This document shows positions 8,310-16,728 of a stretch of 64,000 bases of DNA, one piece after another (positions within the stretch are counted from its first letter, which is position 1; the number at the start of each line of letters is the position of its first letter). Location: contig CAVYXC010000003.1 in assembly GCA_963772515.1 (NCBI GenBank), positions 496,001 through 560,000 of the forward strand, in the 5' to 3' direction. The translations under genes and the position numbers were made by a program. The notes under the pieces were generated by a model that did not search any database, was not told the origin of the DNA, and saw only the letters and a program-made list of their open reading frames with translations. The stretch is from JAFAHD01 sp963772515 (GTDB lineage: Bacteria; Vulcanimicrobiota; Vulcanimicrobiia; Eremiobacterales; Eremiobacteraceae).

Positions 8310-8445
8310 GGGGTCCATTAGGCCTAGTACCACAATAGGTAGGGCCGCTCAAGCGTTCGTCGAACTATTGTACGCTGTTCTTGAGGACCAGCGGTGTGCG
8401 CGTCTCCCCGCGCGGTTATAGAGAGAGAAAGGACATCAACCTTCC
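8310..8445 (+). promoter_or_regulatory. nrdJ leader with two hairpins
   Basis: The 308-base gap before nrdJ holds the promoter and this leader. Two stem-loops can be drawn: CCGCT/AGCGG (8345-8349 with 8390-8394), enclosing CAAG/CTTG, and GCGCG/CGCGC (8398-8413) with a six-base loop. A purine-rich GAAAGGA lies 13 bases before the ATG. The leader is too short for a cobalamin riboswitch and I do not recognise a known class. Confidence 0.4.
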
Positions 8446-11400
8446 ATGAAGATCCAGCGGCGCTTCACACAGCCCGGCATCGATCCGCTCGACACCATCG
8501 ACTGGGATCGTAGATCATCTGTCATCCGGGAGCCCGACGGCACGGTCGTCTTCGAGATGCACGACATCGAAGTGCCAAAGGCGTGGTCGCAAGTCGCCAC
8601 CGACATCCTCGCACAGAAATATTTCCGCAAAGCCGGCGTGCCGCAGCCGGATGGATCGCTCGGTCGCGAGACGTCGGCGCGCCAGGTGATGCGCCGCCTC
8701 GCCGGTTGCTGGACCGATTGGGGACGCCGCTACAAGTATTTCGACACCGAGGAAGACGCTGCCACGTTCGACGCTGAGATCACGCACATGTTGATCAACC
8801 AGATGGCGGCGCCGAATTCGCCGCAGTGGTTTAACACGGGCCTTGCCTACGCGTATGGGATCACTGGACCCTCACAGGGCCACTACTTCGTCGATCCCGA
8901 CACGAAAGAGCTGACGCGCGCGAAAGATTCTTACACGCATCCACAACCGCATGCGTGCCTTCCCTATCATGCGCTTGTGACCACACCTGATGGTCCGATC
9001 AAGATCGGCGACATCGTTTCGAAGAATCTTCTCGGTTTGGAAGTGTACGACGCAAAGGGCACGACCAAGGTTGCTGCAGTCAAGCATAATGGCGTTAAGT
9101 CCGTCTATCGGATTTCCCTCAGAAACGGCAATCACATCGAAGCCACAGAGGATCACCTGGTTCTGGCGTGTGGCAGCCACAAGGGAGCGCAGTCGTGGCG
9201 TTTTGTCAAGGACTTGCGACCCGGGATGCGCCTCATCCAACGGACTGACACAACGATCAAGTCAAACGGCGATACAATCGTCGAGGCCGAGGCGGCTCTA
9301 GCGGGCTGGTTACAGGCCGATGGCTTCGTTGGCCAATACGATCATGGTACGAACCGCAGCCTTACCGTCGAAGCCATGACCGTCAACACCGATGAGCGCG
9401 AATACGTGGGAACGCTCGTCGAAGCCGTTCTTGCTGGCACGCATACAAAGGAACGGTCCGTACCAGCAAAGAGCGCAGATCTGGACATTCGCCGGCTTCG
9501 TCTCTATGGCGAGAGACTGCGGCCATTCGTCGAGCGCTATGGCTTGCTTGCGCGAGGCACCGAAATGCGCGTGCCAGAGCAGGTCTTGACCGGCGGGCGG
9601 AATGTTGCTGCGGCGTACCTCAAAGCATTATTCCAGGCGGACGGTTGCGTTCGCGTTCGCGACGACCGAGGGACCAGCGATATCGTCTTTGGCACCATTT
9701 CACCGCTGCTCGCTCAAGACGTCTCAAATCTGCTCTCCAATCTCGGCATCTTTAATCGGATCCAGGACTGTCAGGATGCGCGAGAGGATCGCCAAGCTTA
9801 CTATCATGTGAGTGTCGGTTGGAAAGCTGCAAAGGAGCGCTTTGCCTCGACAATTGGTTTTGTTTCCGCTGACAAGGTCGCGAAGCTCAAAGAAGCGCTC
9901 TCTCAACCGGGCCGCAATATGGCGACATCAAGAGATGAGGAAATAACGTCAATCGATTTCGTCGGCGACCAAGACGTATACGACATTGAGACGGAGAGCC
10001 ACAATTTCCTGACAAACAACGTCGTCGTTCACAATTGCTTCATCCAATCCGTCGACGACGATCTCGTCAATGACAACGGCATCATGGACCTTTGGGTTCG
10101 CGAGGCGCGTCTATTCAAGTACGGCTCGGGAACCGGAACCAACTTCTCCAATCTTCGCGCAGAGGGCGAAAAGCTTTCGGGCGGCGGTACCTCCAGCGGC
10201 TTGATGTCTTTTTTGCGTGTGGGCGATCGCGCAGCCGGCGCTATCAAGAGCGGCGGTACGACGCGGCGCGCCGCTAAGATGGTCATCCTCGACATGGATC
10301 ATCCAGACATCGAGAAGTTCATCAACTGGAAGGTCGAGGAAGAGAAGAAAGTTGCGGCGCTTATCGCCGCCGGCTACGCGAGCTCGTACGAAGGCGATGC
10401 GTACCAGACCGTCTCCGGCCAAAATTCCAACAATACGGTACGCGTTTCGGACAAATTCATCGACGCTGTGCGCAAAGACGGAACCTGGGATCTGTTGTGG
10501 CGGAAAGACAAATCAGTTGCGCGTTCCGTTCGAGCACGCGACCTCTGGGATGAGATCGCGCGCGCGGCTTGGAGTTGCGCTGATCCTGGCGTGCAGTTCG
10601 ATGATGTCATAAATTCGTGGCACACATGCCCGGCGGGCGGTCGCATCCGCGCAAGCAATCCGTGCAGCGAATATATGTTCTTGGATGACACGGCATGCAA
10701 CTTAGCGTCGATCAATTTGATGAAGTTCTACGACTCGTCGAAGAGCCAATTCGACGTCGACAGCTACCTGCACGCGATCCGATTGTGGACGGTCGTGCTC
10801 GAGATCTCGGTTCTGATGGCGCAGTTCCCGAGCCCTGAGATCGCTCGCAAGTCATACGAATACCGCACGCTGGGCCTCGGTTACGCGAATCTCGGCACGT
10901 TGCTCATGGTCTCGGGCATCCCGTATGACTCGCCGCGCGCGCTCGCGATGGCCGGCGTCATCTCCGCCATGCTGACCGGTGAGTCGTACGCGACATCCGC
11001 TGAATTGGCACGAGATCTCGGCCCGTTCCCGCGCTATAAAGACAATGCCGACTCGATGCTGCGCGTAATGCGCAACCACAAACGCGCCGCGTACAACGCC
11101 ACGGCGTCCGAGTACGAAGAGCTCGCGGTCATCCCGATGGGCATCGACCCGTCGCTCGCGCCGCCGTACCTGCTAGCCGCGGCGCGCGACAGCTGGGATC
11201 GCGCCGTGGAGCTCGGCGGGCAACACGGCTATCGCAACGCGCAGGCCACCTGCATCGCGCCGACCGGCACGATCGGCCTGATCATGGACTGCGATACGAC
11301 CGGCATCGAGCCCGATTTCGCGCTCGTCAAGTTCAAGAAGCTCGCCGGCGGCGGCTACTTCAAGATTATCAACCAATCGATTCCGGAAGCGCTGCGCAAT

Positions 11401-12945
11401 CTCGGGTATACGTCGACGCAGATCGACGACATCATCCGCTACGCCAAGGGAACCGGCTCGCTCTACGGTGCTCCGTACATCAACGCGGAAACGCTCAAGG
11501 CGCGGGGCTTCGCAGATGAGGACATCGCCAAGGTCGAAAAGGCGCTTCCATCGGCGTTCGAGATCGGTTTCGCGTTCAACCAGTTCACGCTCGGTGAGCC
11601 GACGATGCAGCGGCTCGGGTTCGACGCCGAGCAATACGCGGCGACGGACTTCGACCTGCTGCGCGCGCTCGGGTATTCGCGCGAAGAGATCGAGACGGCG
11701 AACAACTACGTCTGCGGCACGATGACGATCGAGGGCGCACCGCACCTCAAAGAAGAGCACTATCCCGCGTTTGATTGCGCCAACCGGTGCGGCAAGCTCG
11801 GCAAGCGCTTCATCCATCACATGGGGCACGTCCGCATGATGGCTGCGGCGCAACCCTTCATCAGCGGTGCGATCTCCAAGACAATCAACATGCCCAACGA
11901 GGCGACCGTCGACGAAATCAAAGAAGCCTACATGCGCTCGTGGGAGCTAGGCATCAAAGCAATGGCCCTCTACCGCGACGGCTCGAAGCTCTCGCAGCCG
12001 CTCTCGAACAAGGGCTCGGACAAGACCGCGCAAGAGGATGACAAGCAGCTCGCGCTCTCGGAAGAGTTCGCCAAACAACTCGAGGCCGCGCGCAAGCAGC
12101 GCGCCGAAGAGTTGCGGCCCGACGAGATCCTCGCGGCTGCTCAGCGCATCCTCGCCAACACCACCTCGACCGATTTCAAACGCCAATTCGCCAAGGCCAT
12201 CGAGCGCAACCGGCTGCCCGCCAAGCGCCGCGGCTGGACGCAAAAAGCGAAGATCTCAGGTCACACGGTGTTCCTACGAACCGGCGAGTACGCCGATGGC
12301 ACGCTCGGCGAGATCTTCGTCGACCTCCACAAAGAAGGCGCGTCCTTCAGAAGCCTTATGAATTGCTTTGCTATAGCCGTTTCAATCGGTCTGCAGTACG
12401 GCGTACCGCTCGAGGAGTTCGTGGACAAATTTGTGTTCACACGCTTCGAGCCCAACGGCTTCGTCGACCACCCGAACATCAAACACGCGACGAGCGTGAT
12501 CGACTACATCTTCCGCGTGCTCGGCATGGAATATCTCGGACGCACCGACTTCGTCCAGGTCAAGCCGGAAGACCGCGACGTCGACGCGGTCACGCACGAA
12601 GAAGCTGCGCAAGCCGAGTTCGAGGCACAGGTCGCCGCACAGCAGGCGCACGACGAAGCGGGCGACGGTGGTGCCGTCGATGCCGGGCCCGGAAAGAATC
12701 CTCGCGGCAAGGGTGCGAATGGCGCCAATGGTGCGCACGGTTCGGGCGGCAGCCAAGCTGCGCACACGTCAGCCATCATGGATCCCACGCTGGCCGCACA
12801 TCTCGCCGCCGTCCGCTCGCGGGAGGCGCAAATGGCGGCGATGATGGGTGACGCTCCGTTGTGCGATGTCTGCGGTTCGATAACACGCCGTAATGGCGCA
12901 TGTTACGTCTGCGACAGCTGTGGCCGCAGCATGGGCTGTTCCTAA
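8446..12945 (+). CDS. nrdJ: Adenosylcobalamin-dependent ribonucleotide reductase, interrupted by an intein
   Basis: This is a class II ribonucleoside-diphosphate reductase precursor of 1499 codons. Residues 171-530 are an intein, and the spliced enzyme is about 1139 residues. Extein landmarks are the junction Cys in QPHA/CFIQSVDDD (a redox cysteine region), GSGTGTNFSNLR, the radical-site segment NPCSEYMFLDDTACNLASINL split as NPCSE and CNLAS, and CIAPTGTIGLIMDCDTTGI. The C-terminus is a zinc-ribbon-like tail with CDVC, CYVC, CGRS and a final MGCS, which usually relays reducing equivalents. Before it comes a Gly/Ala/Asn spacer. It converts ribonucleotides to deoxyribonucleotides regardless of oxygen. 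A consensus promoter and SOS-box-like site lie upstream. Confidence 0.96.
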   Translation: MKIQRRFTQPGIDPLDTIDWDRRSSVIREPDGTVVFEMHDIEVPKAWSQVATDILAQKYFRKAGVPQPDGSLGRETSARQVMRRLAGCWTDWGRRYKYFDTEEDAATFDAEITHMLINQMAAPNSPQWFNTGLAYAYGITGPSQGHYFVDPDTKELTRAKDSYTHPQPHACLPYHALVTTPDGPIKIGDIVSKNLLGLEVYDAKGTTKVAAVKHNGVKSVYRISLRNGNHIEATEDHLVLACGSHKGAQSWRFVKDLRPGMRLIQRTDTTIKSNGDTIVEAEAALAGWLQADGFVGQYDHGTNRSLTVEAMTVNTDEREYVGTLVEAVLAGTHTKERSVPAKSADLDIRRLRLYGERLRPFVERYGLLARGTEMRVPEQVLTGGRNVAAAYLKALFQADGCVRVRDDRGTSDIVFGTISPLLAQDVSNLLSNLGIFNRIQDCQDAREDRQAYYHVSVGWKAAKERFASTIGFVSADKVAKLKEALSQPGRNMATSRDEEITSIDFVGDQDVYDIETESHNFLTNNVVVHNCFIQSVDDDLVNDNGIMDLWVREARLFKYGSGTGTNFSNLRAEGEKLSGGGTSSGLMSFLRVGDRAAGAIKSGGTTRRAAKMVILDMDHPDIEKFINWKVEEEKKVAALIAAGYASSYEGDAYQTVSGQNSNNTVRVSDKFIDAVRKDGTWDLLWRKDKSVARSVRARDLWDEIARAAWSCADPGVQFDDVINSWHTCPAGGRIRASNPCSEYMFLDDTACNLASINLMKFYDSSKSQFDVDSYLHAIRLWTVVLEISVLMAQFPSPEIARKSYEYRTLGLGYANLGTLLMVSGIPYDSPRALAMAGVISAMLTGESYATSAELARDLGPFPRYKDNADSMLRVMRNHKRAAYNATASEYEELAVIPMGIDPSLAPPYLLAAARDSWDRAVELGGQHGYRNAQATCIAPTGTIGLIMDCDTTGIEPDFALVKFKKLAGGGYFKIINQSIPEALRNLGYTSTQIDDIIRYAKGTGSLYGAPYINAETLKARGFADEDIAKVEKALPSAFEIGFAFNQFTLGEPTMQRLGFDAEQYAATDFDLLRALGYSREEIETANNYVCGTMTIEGAPHLKEEHYPAFDCANRCGKLGKRFIHHMGHVRMMAAAQPFISGAISKTINMPNEATVDEIKEAYMRSWELGIKAMALYRDGSKLSQPLSNKGSDKTAQEDDKQLALSEEFAKQLEAARKQRAEELRPDEILAAAQRILANTTSTDFKRQFAKAIERNRLPAKRRGWTQKAKISGHTVFLRTGEYADGTLGEIFVDLHKEGASFRSLMNCFAIAVSIGLQYGVPLEEFVDKFVFTRFEPNGFVDHPNIKHATSVIDYIFRVLGMEYLGRTDFVQVKPEDRDVDAVTHEEAAQAEFEAQVAAQQAHDEAGDGGAVDAGPGKNPRGKGANGANGAHGSGGSQAAHTSAIMDPTLAAHLAAVRSREAQMAAMMGDAPLCDVCGSITRRNGACYVCDSCGRSMGCS
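8956..10035 (+). mobile_element. LAGLIDADG-type intein within NrdJ
   Basis: This 360-residue protein intron starts at Cys171 (CLPYHALV, block A) and ends at His529-Asn530 (VVVHN, block G), with Cys531 as the +1 nucleophile. Block B is ATEDHLVL, and block F is VYDIETESHNFLT. The two endonuclease motifs are AGWLQADGFV and LKALFQADGCV, both keeping the acidic residue, so the homing endonuclease may be active. Base composition is lower than in the host: hand counts of 60-base stretches at 9061 and 9721 are 30/60 G+C against 45/60 at 8641. It would be excised after translation with ligation of QPHA to CFIQ. Confidence 0.95.
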
Positions 12946-13059
12946 AGAGGACTTTCCGTTACCGCCGCGCCTCCTTGACCCAGTTGCGCTCAAGCGAAAC
13001 GCCCACGTGTAGGGCCGCCGTTGAGCGGGTACAATACAACGTGGGAAAGGAGAGTGCTC

Positions 13060-13419
13060 ATGAAAAGGATGTTCGAAGTCGTGCTCATCGCTGCGGTGCT
13101 TGGGTTTGGCGCGTCTACCGCGATGGCGGACCCCCCGCCCTACATGGACACGTCATGCGGCACATGGGTGAACGACGAGTGGGTGCCTAACGGCAGCTGC
13201 CCGCCCGAAAGCGAACACCTCAAACACGATCAGGTCAGCGGCACGATCACCTCGGTGAAGGGCCACCTCGTGACGTTGCAGCAGACGACCCGCTCGATGG
13301 TCATCAACGACCAACCGGCCCTCGATGGCAAGCAGACCGGGAAGGTCGCAGTCGGCCGGATGGTCGTGGCCTACGGCTACTGGCTCGACGGGAACTTCTA
13401 CGCGACGGCGATCTACTGA
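13060..13419 (+). CDS. Small secreted protein of unknown function
   Basis: This 119-residue exported protein has a signal peptide (hydrophobic FEVVLIAAVLGFG, cleavage after AMA). It is followed by a short Cys-containing segment (two cysteines, CGTW and SCPP) and a beta-rich domain beginning VSGTITSVKGHLVTLQ, which resembles an OB-type barrel seen in many small periplasmic proteins. The start ATG at 13060 has a strong ribosome site GGAAAGGAG just upstream. A longer open frame from 13021 would put the signal peptide internally and is less likely. It stands alone between nrdJ and a terminator, and I do not recognise its family. Confidence 0.7.
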   Translation: MKRMFEVVLIAAVLGFGASTAMADPPPYMDTSCGTWVNDEWVPNGSCPPESEHLKHDQVSGTITSVKGHLVTLQQTTRSMVINDQPALDGKQTGKVAVGRMVVAYGYWLDGNFYATAIY

Positions 13420-13442
13420 CATACGAACACCGAGCTGACTCA

Positions 13443-13468
13443 AAGCGGCGGCCGCAAGGCCGTCGCTT
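13443..13468 (+). terminator. Rho-independent-type hairpin
   Basis: An 11-pair stem, AAGCGGCGGCC with GGCCGTCGCTT (one G-T pair), is closed by a GCAA tetraloop. It sits 24 bases after the stop of the small secreted protein and is followed by only a short pyrimidine run (CTTC), so termination may be partial. Confidence 0.6.
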
Positions 13469-13495
13469 CTTCATGAAGTCGCATCTTCATGGCAC

Positions 13496-14017
13496 GTGCG
13501 AAGGTATACGACCATTCGTGCGTCCAAAAACGTCTCCGTGGCGGCACCCGACATCGTACCGATCAATATACGTCCGTTCGCAGAGGGCGAACTGCCGGCG
13601 CTTATCGAGATGCGCCGCGCGATGACGCTCGAGCTCGATGGAGAAGACTTAGACGACGACGGCCAATGGCGGCGACGATTCGCGGAATTCGTCACCGGCC
13701 TCATGGCGCGCGCTGACGCCGCCTTCTTCGTAGCGGAGCGCGACGGCGCGCTGATCGGCAGCGGCGGCGTCTATCTGCTGCGCAATCATCGCAGCGAGAT
13801 CTACGGCAAACCGTCGGCCTATGTGACAAGCGTCTACGTCGCGCCCGCGTACCGGCGCCAAGGCGTCGCCAAGCGCATCACTCAGGCGGCGGTCGAGTGG
13901 GCGCGCGCCAAGGCGTGTGTGGTCGTACGCCTGCGCGCGTCGCAACAAGGCCGGTTGGTCTACGAATCGCTGGGCTTCACGCCCACCGACGAGATGGAAC
14001 TCCACCTCGACCGTTAG
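13496..14017 (+). CDS. GNAT-family acetyltransferase
   Basis: This is a GNAT acetyltransferase of up to 173 residues. It shows INIRPFAEGELPALIEM at the front, a central strand ending SVYVAPAYRRQGVAKRIT (the acetyl-CoA pyrophosphate loop RRQGVA) and the late QQGRLVYESLGFTPTDEM motif. The start is unsure: GTG at 13496 gives the longest form, while GTG at 13538 (MAAPDIVPINIRP) would begin just before the domain. The gene converges with and overlaps by four bases the membrane hydrolase gene on the other strand. The acceptor substrate is unknown. Confidence 0.85.
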   Translation: MRRYTTIRASKNVSVAAPDIVPINIRPFAEGELPALIEMRRAMTLELDGEDLDDDGQWRRRFAEFVTGLMARADAAFFVAERDGALIGSGGVYLLRNHRSEIYGKPSAYVTSVYVAPAYRRQGVAKRITQAAVEWARAKACVVVRLRASQQGRLVYESLGFTPTDEMELHLDR

Positions 14018-15804
14018 GGTTTGGCCCTGATGATATCCGAGATGTTCTCGATGGTGTGGTTCAGATATGTCTGCCCACTCGGCAGCCGCGCGGCAGGATC
14101 GAACATTCCGCCCGGCACTTGATGCCCCACCGGTCCCAGCGAGGTAATCTTGATCAGCCCGACGCGCAGCGCGCGGTTCCAATACGAGTTCCACACGATC
14201 TTCCAGCGCGAAGCGAAGAACACCGGCCCCAGCCGTTCGACTCCATCCTTCTCGCCGACGAGATGGTGCAACATCATAAGATCGAGGAAGTCGCTCGTGC
14301 CGCTCATGACGCCGCCGAGCGAAATCACCTCGACCGGTGCGCCGATCGCACGTTTGAGCAGGCTCGCCGACGCCACCGACATCTGCCCGCCGCCGCTGTA
14401 ACCCATCAGCGTCACGGGCACGTTGCTGCCGACGCGGTAGCCGTCGGCGATCAGCCCATCATACAGGAGCTTGGCGATGCCGTAGTTGTAGATCGGCCCG
14501 TAGCGCGAATCCGCCGAGACGGCAACGATGATCACATTGCGCAGATTGACGAACATGCCGAGGATGCTGGCAGGGTTGGCGAAGCGCAGCTTGTCGACGA
14601 TCGTCCAAAAGCCCGACCAGATGGGGTCCTCCTCCAACGGTTTGTTGAGCACCGAATACACCATGAGCCCGCGCAGCAGCCGTATGCGCTGCGGCAGCGC
14701 CGGCGTGAGCGTGTCGAGAAACGTCTCCACGTCGGGCGTGTAGGTCGAGCTCGACTGACCGATGCCGTCCAAATAGACCAGATAGCGCGAGATCCCCGTC
14801 GCGCCCGAGTTGGTCGCGCCAGGATTCGAAACGTCGCTTTGGATCTCGCCTCCGTACCAGCCGGCCCACCAACCCAGGGTCTCCAGCGGTGCGAGTATGG
14901 CGGCCACCAGCAAGGCGATGACGCCGAACCAGAGCAGATCGAACGGCAAGCGCAGCGCAATCGGCAGATGCACCATCCATCCGAACAACACGTCTTGAAG
15001 CGGCTTGACCGAGACCGCGATGACCACGCCGACGATCACGAAACCGAGCGTGCCGAGCAATACCTTCAAGCGCCCGCTCTGCAGATGCGCCGACCGAACG
15101 GCCTGCGACGCGACCGCCTGCTGCATCGCCGGTTGGGTCGGAGCGCTCTGTAGTGCGGCTGGCGCAGCCTCCGCGCGCGAGATCGCGCGCACCTCGTCGA
15201 CGTCGAAATCGGCCACACCCGAGACGGCGCTCATGATACGCGCCGTCAGCAGCGCGATCGGCCGCCCCACGATTTGGCGTAGGATCACGAGCACGAGCCA
15301 GCCGACTCCCACGTACAGGATGGCATCCAGCACCGGAACGTGTCCGACCGCGGCCACGCCGACCAGCGACGCGAGCAGATACCAGATGCGCAGCCACCAC
15401 CCCACCGGCACCCCGAGATACGGCAGCGCCTCGAGAAAGCCGAGCAGCAGCGGCGCGTAGCTGAGCGCAAAGACGATCGCAAGGGAACGCAGCGGAATGC
15501 GCGTCGCCAGCGGCAAGAACGTGATCGCCCACGTGCTCAATGTCAGGAACACGTAAGAGAACACGAAGAGCAGCGCGGTCACCGCCAGACACAAGAAGAA
15601 ACGCGCCGGCTTGATGCGGTTCGCGAACAGCACGACGCTCTGCCCGATGGCCTCGGAAAGGCCGGCTAAGAACACGATCGCGAACGCGACCAACGCCGAA
15701 TCGCGCAGCGCCAGGCCCGCGACGAATGCGTGCGGGTCCAGTTCGAGCACGCCGCGCAGCGTCGACCATAGATCGGGCGCGAGCGTTTGGACCGAGTGGT
15801 CCAT
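14014..15804 (-). CDS. Multipass membrane protein with C-terminal alpha/beta-hydrolase domain
   Basis: This 596-residue protein combines two parts. Residues about 35-185 form a bundle of hydrophobic helices reminiscent of the Yip1 type. After a polar linker rich in Ala/Gln, two more membrane segments follow (near 250-320). The C-terminal ~270 residues look like an alpha/beta-hydrolase facing one side of the membrane, with nucleophile elbow GYSGGG and YLVYLDGIGQSSS as the first strand region. It is followed six bases later by a membrane protein gene of unknown function, suggesting co-expression. The substrate is unknown, and lipase or thioesterase activity is only a guess from the fold. Confidence 0.7.
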   Translation of the reverse strand: MDHSVQTLAPDLWSTLRGVLELDPHAFVAGLALRDSALVAFAIVFLAGLSEAIGQSVVLFANRIKPARFFLCLAVTALLFVFSYVFLTLSTWAITFLPLATRIPLRSLAIVFALSYAPLLLGFLEALPYLGVPVGWWLRIWYLLASLVGVAAVGHVPVLDAILYVGVGWLVLVILRQIVGRPIALLTARIMSAVSGVADFDVDEVRAISRAEAAPAALQSAPTQPAMQQAVASQAVRSAHLQSGRLKVLLGTLGFVIVGVVIAVSVKPLQDVLFGWMVHLPIALRLPFDLLWFGVIALLVAAILAPLETLGWWAGWYGGEIQSDVSNPGATNSGATGISRYLVYLDGIGQSSSTYTPDVETFLDTLTPALPQRIRLLRGLMVYSVLNKPLEEDPIWSGFWTIVDKLRFANPASILGMFVNLRNVIIVAVSADSRYGPIYNYGIAKLLYDGLIADGYRVGSNVPVTLMGYSGGGQMSVASASLLKRAIGAPVEVISLGGVMSGTSDFLDLMMLHHLVGEKDGVERLGPVFFASRWKIVWNSYWNRALRVGLIKITSLGPVGHQVPGGMFDPAARLPSGQTYLNHTIENISDIIRAKP

Positions 15805-15810
15805 CAGCTT

Positions 15811-16608
15811 CTAGCGCACGGTGCTCGGGACCGGCGGCGGGCCGGCGAGCATCGGCTGTAGATTTTGCAGCGGCGTTAGCGGCACTTTGATGAGCCCGCC
15901 CTGCGGACGATCCAGGTCGAGGATTGTCGCGATGACGACCGCGAACATGGCCGCGAACAGGCAGAACGCTAACGTGTCGAACTTCTGGACCCTGCCGAAG
16001 TTCGCGCCCAGCAATGCCGCCGCGATCAGCACTACGCCGACCAAGATGACCAGCACAGCATCCGGGATGGTGGCGCCAAGCGCCGCGTCTTGCTCGCTGC
16101 TCAAATCGATCGTGTCGTTGAGCGTCTGGATGAACAACGGCACCATCGTCGAGTGCGGATCGCGCTGCGCCGCCCGCATCGCGAGCGTCCACATCGTCGC
16201 CTGCAACGCAGTGGTCCGCCGGCCGGGCTCGTCACGCGCGCCCGGCGCGGTCCCTGCGGCGGCGAAGTCGATGCGCGCTTGCACGTACTGCCGCAAGGTC
16301 GACCACATCGGCGCCGCGATCGACGGTTCGAGCAGGTGCACGCGAAGGATCGTCGTGCCGATGGCATTTGCCTCAGTCACGGTGACCGCCCGGCGCGCGT
16401 CGTAGCGCGACAGCGCGAGCGAAAACGAAAATCCGAGCAACAATCCGACCAGGGCGAACGCAGCCGCCAGGATGACGCCGAACGGGGCATCGTCCCCTCT
16501 CGCGATGCGCATGCGCCGCGTGATAAGATATGACGCCAAGCCGGCGACGACGATCATCACGAGGATGACCAAAGACGTCTCCGGGATGTCTGCCGCGCTG
16601 AATGTCAT
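15811..16608 (-). CDS. Membrane protein resembling DUF4239 (bestrophin-like) family
   Basis: This 265-residue protein has two N-terminal membrane helices, with the phrase LLLGFSFSLALSRYDARRA at the end of the second. A ~100-residue helical extramembrane domain follows (TEANAIGTTILRVHLLE), then two more helices near the C-terminus. This arrangement matches the DUF4239 family, whose function is not established. I start it at the ATG at 16608 (MTFSAADIPE). The longer open frame would add a basic, non-hydrophobic leader lying in the divergent promoter region. It is followed six bases later by the membrane hydrolase gene. Confidence 0.65.
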   Translation of the reverse strand: MTFSAADIPETSLVILVMIVVAGLASYLITRRMRIARGDDAPFGVILAAAFALVGLLLGFSFSLALSRYDARRAVTVTEANAIGTTILRVHLLEPSIAAPMWSTLRQYVQARIDFAAAGTAPGARDEPGRRTTALQATMWTLAMRAAQRDPHSTMVPLFIQTLNDTIDLSSEQDAALGATIPDAVLVILVGVVLIAAALLGANFGRVQKFDTLAFCLFAAMFAVVIATILDLDRPQGGLIKVPLTPLQNLQPMLAGPPPVPSTVR

Positions 16609-16728
16609 CGCCCACCACCCTCTTGAGTGCGGTTCGCGAGCACCAGCTTTCCTGCGAACCGCCCTTGTCCTGCCTGCGATGCTCACCGCAAAAGAGGATT
16701 CCCCGGCACCGCGCGGCGACAGTCCGTC
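16609..16728. promoter_or_regulatory. Divergent intergenic region
   Basis: About 120 bases separate the leftward DUF4239-like gene from the rightward DUF155-like gene. Promoters for both should lie here, but I see no hexamer pair close to consensus. Confidence 0.3.

Noticed and set aside
8310..8445. Cobalamin riboswitch before the B12-dependent reductase
   Set aside because: The leader is only about 130 bases and I cannot find the conserved B12 box.
13897..15153. Plus-strand open frame opposite the membrane hydrolase
   Set aside because: It is rich in Arg/His/Gln with no recognisable fold. The minus-strand membrane helices are convincing.
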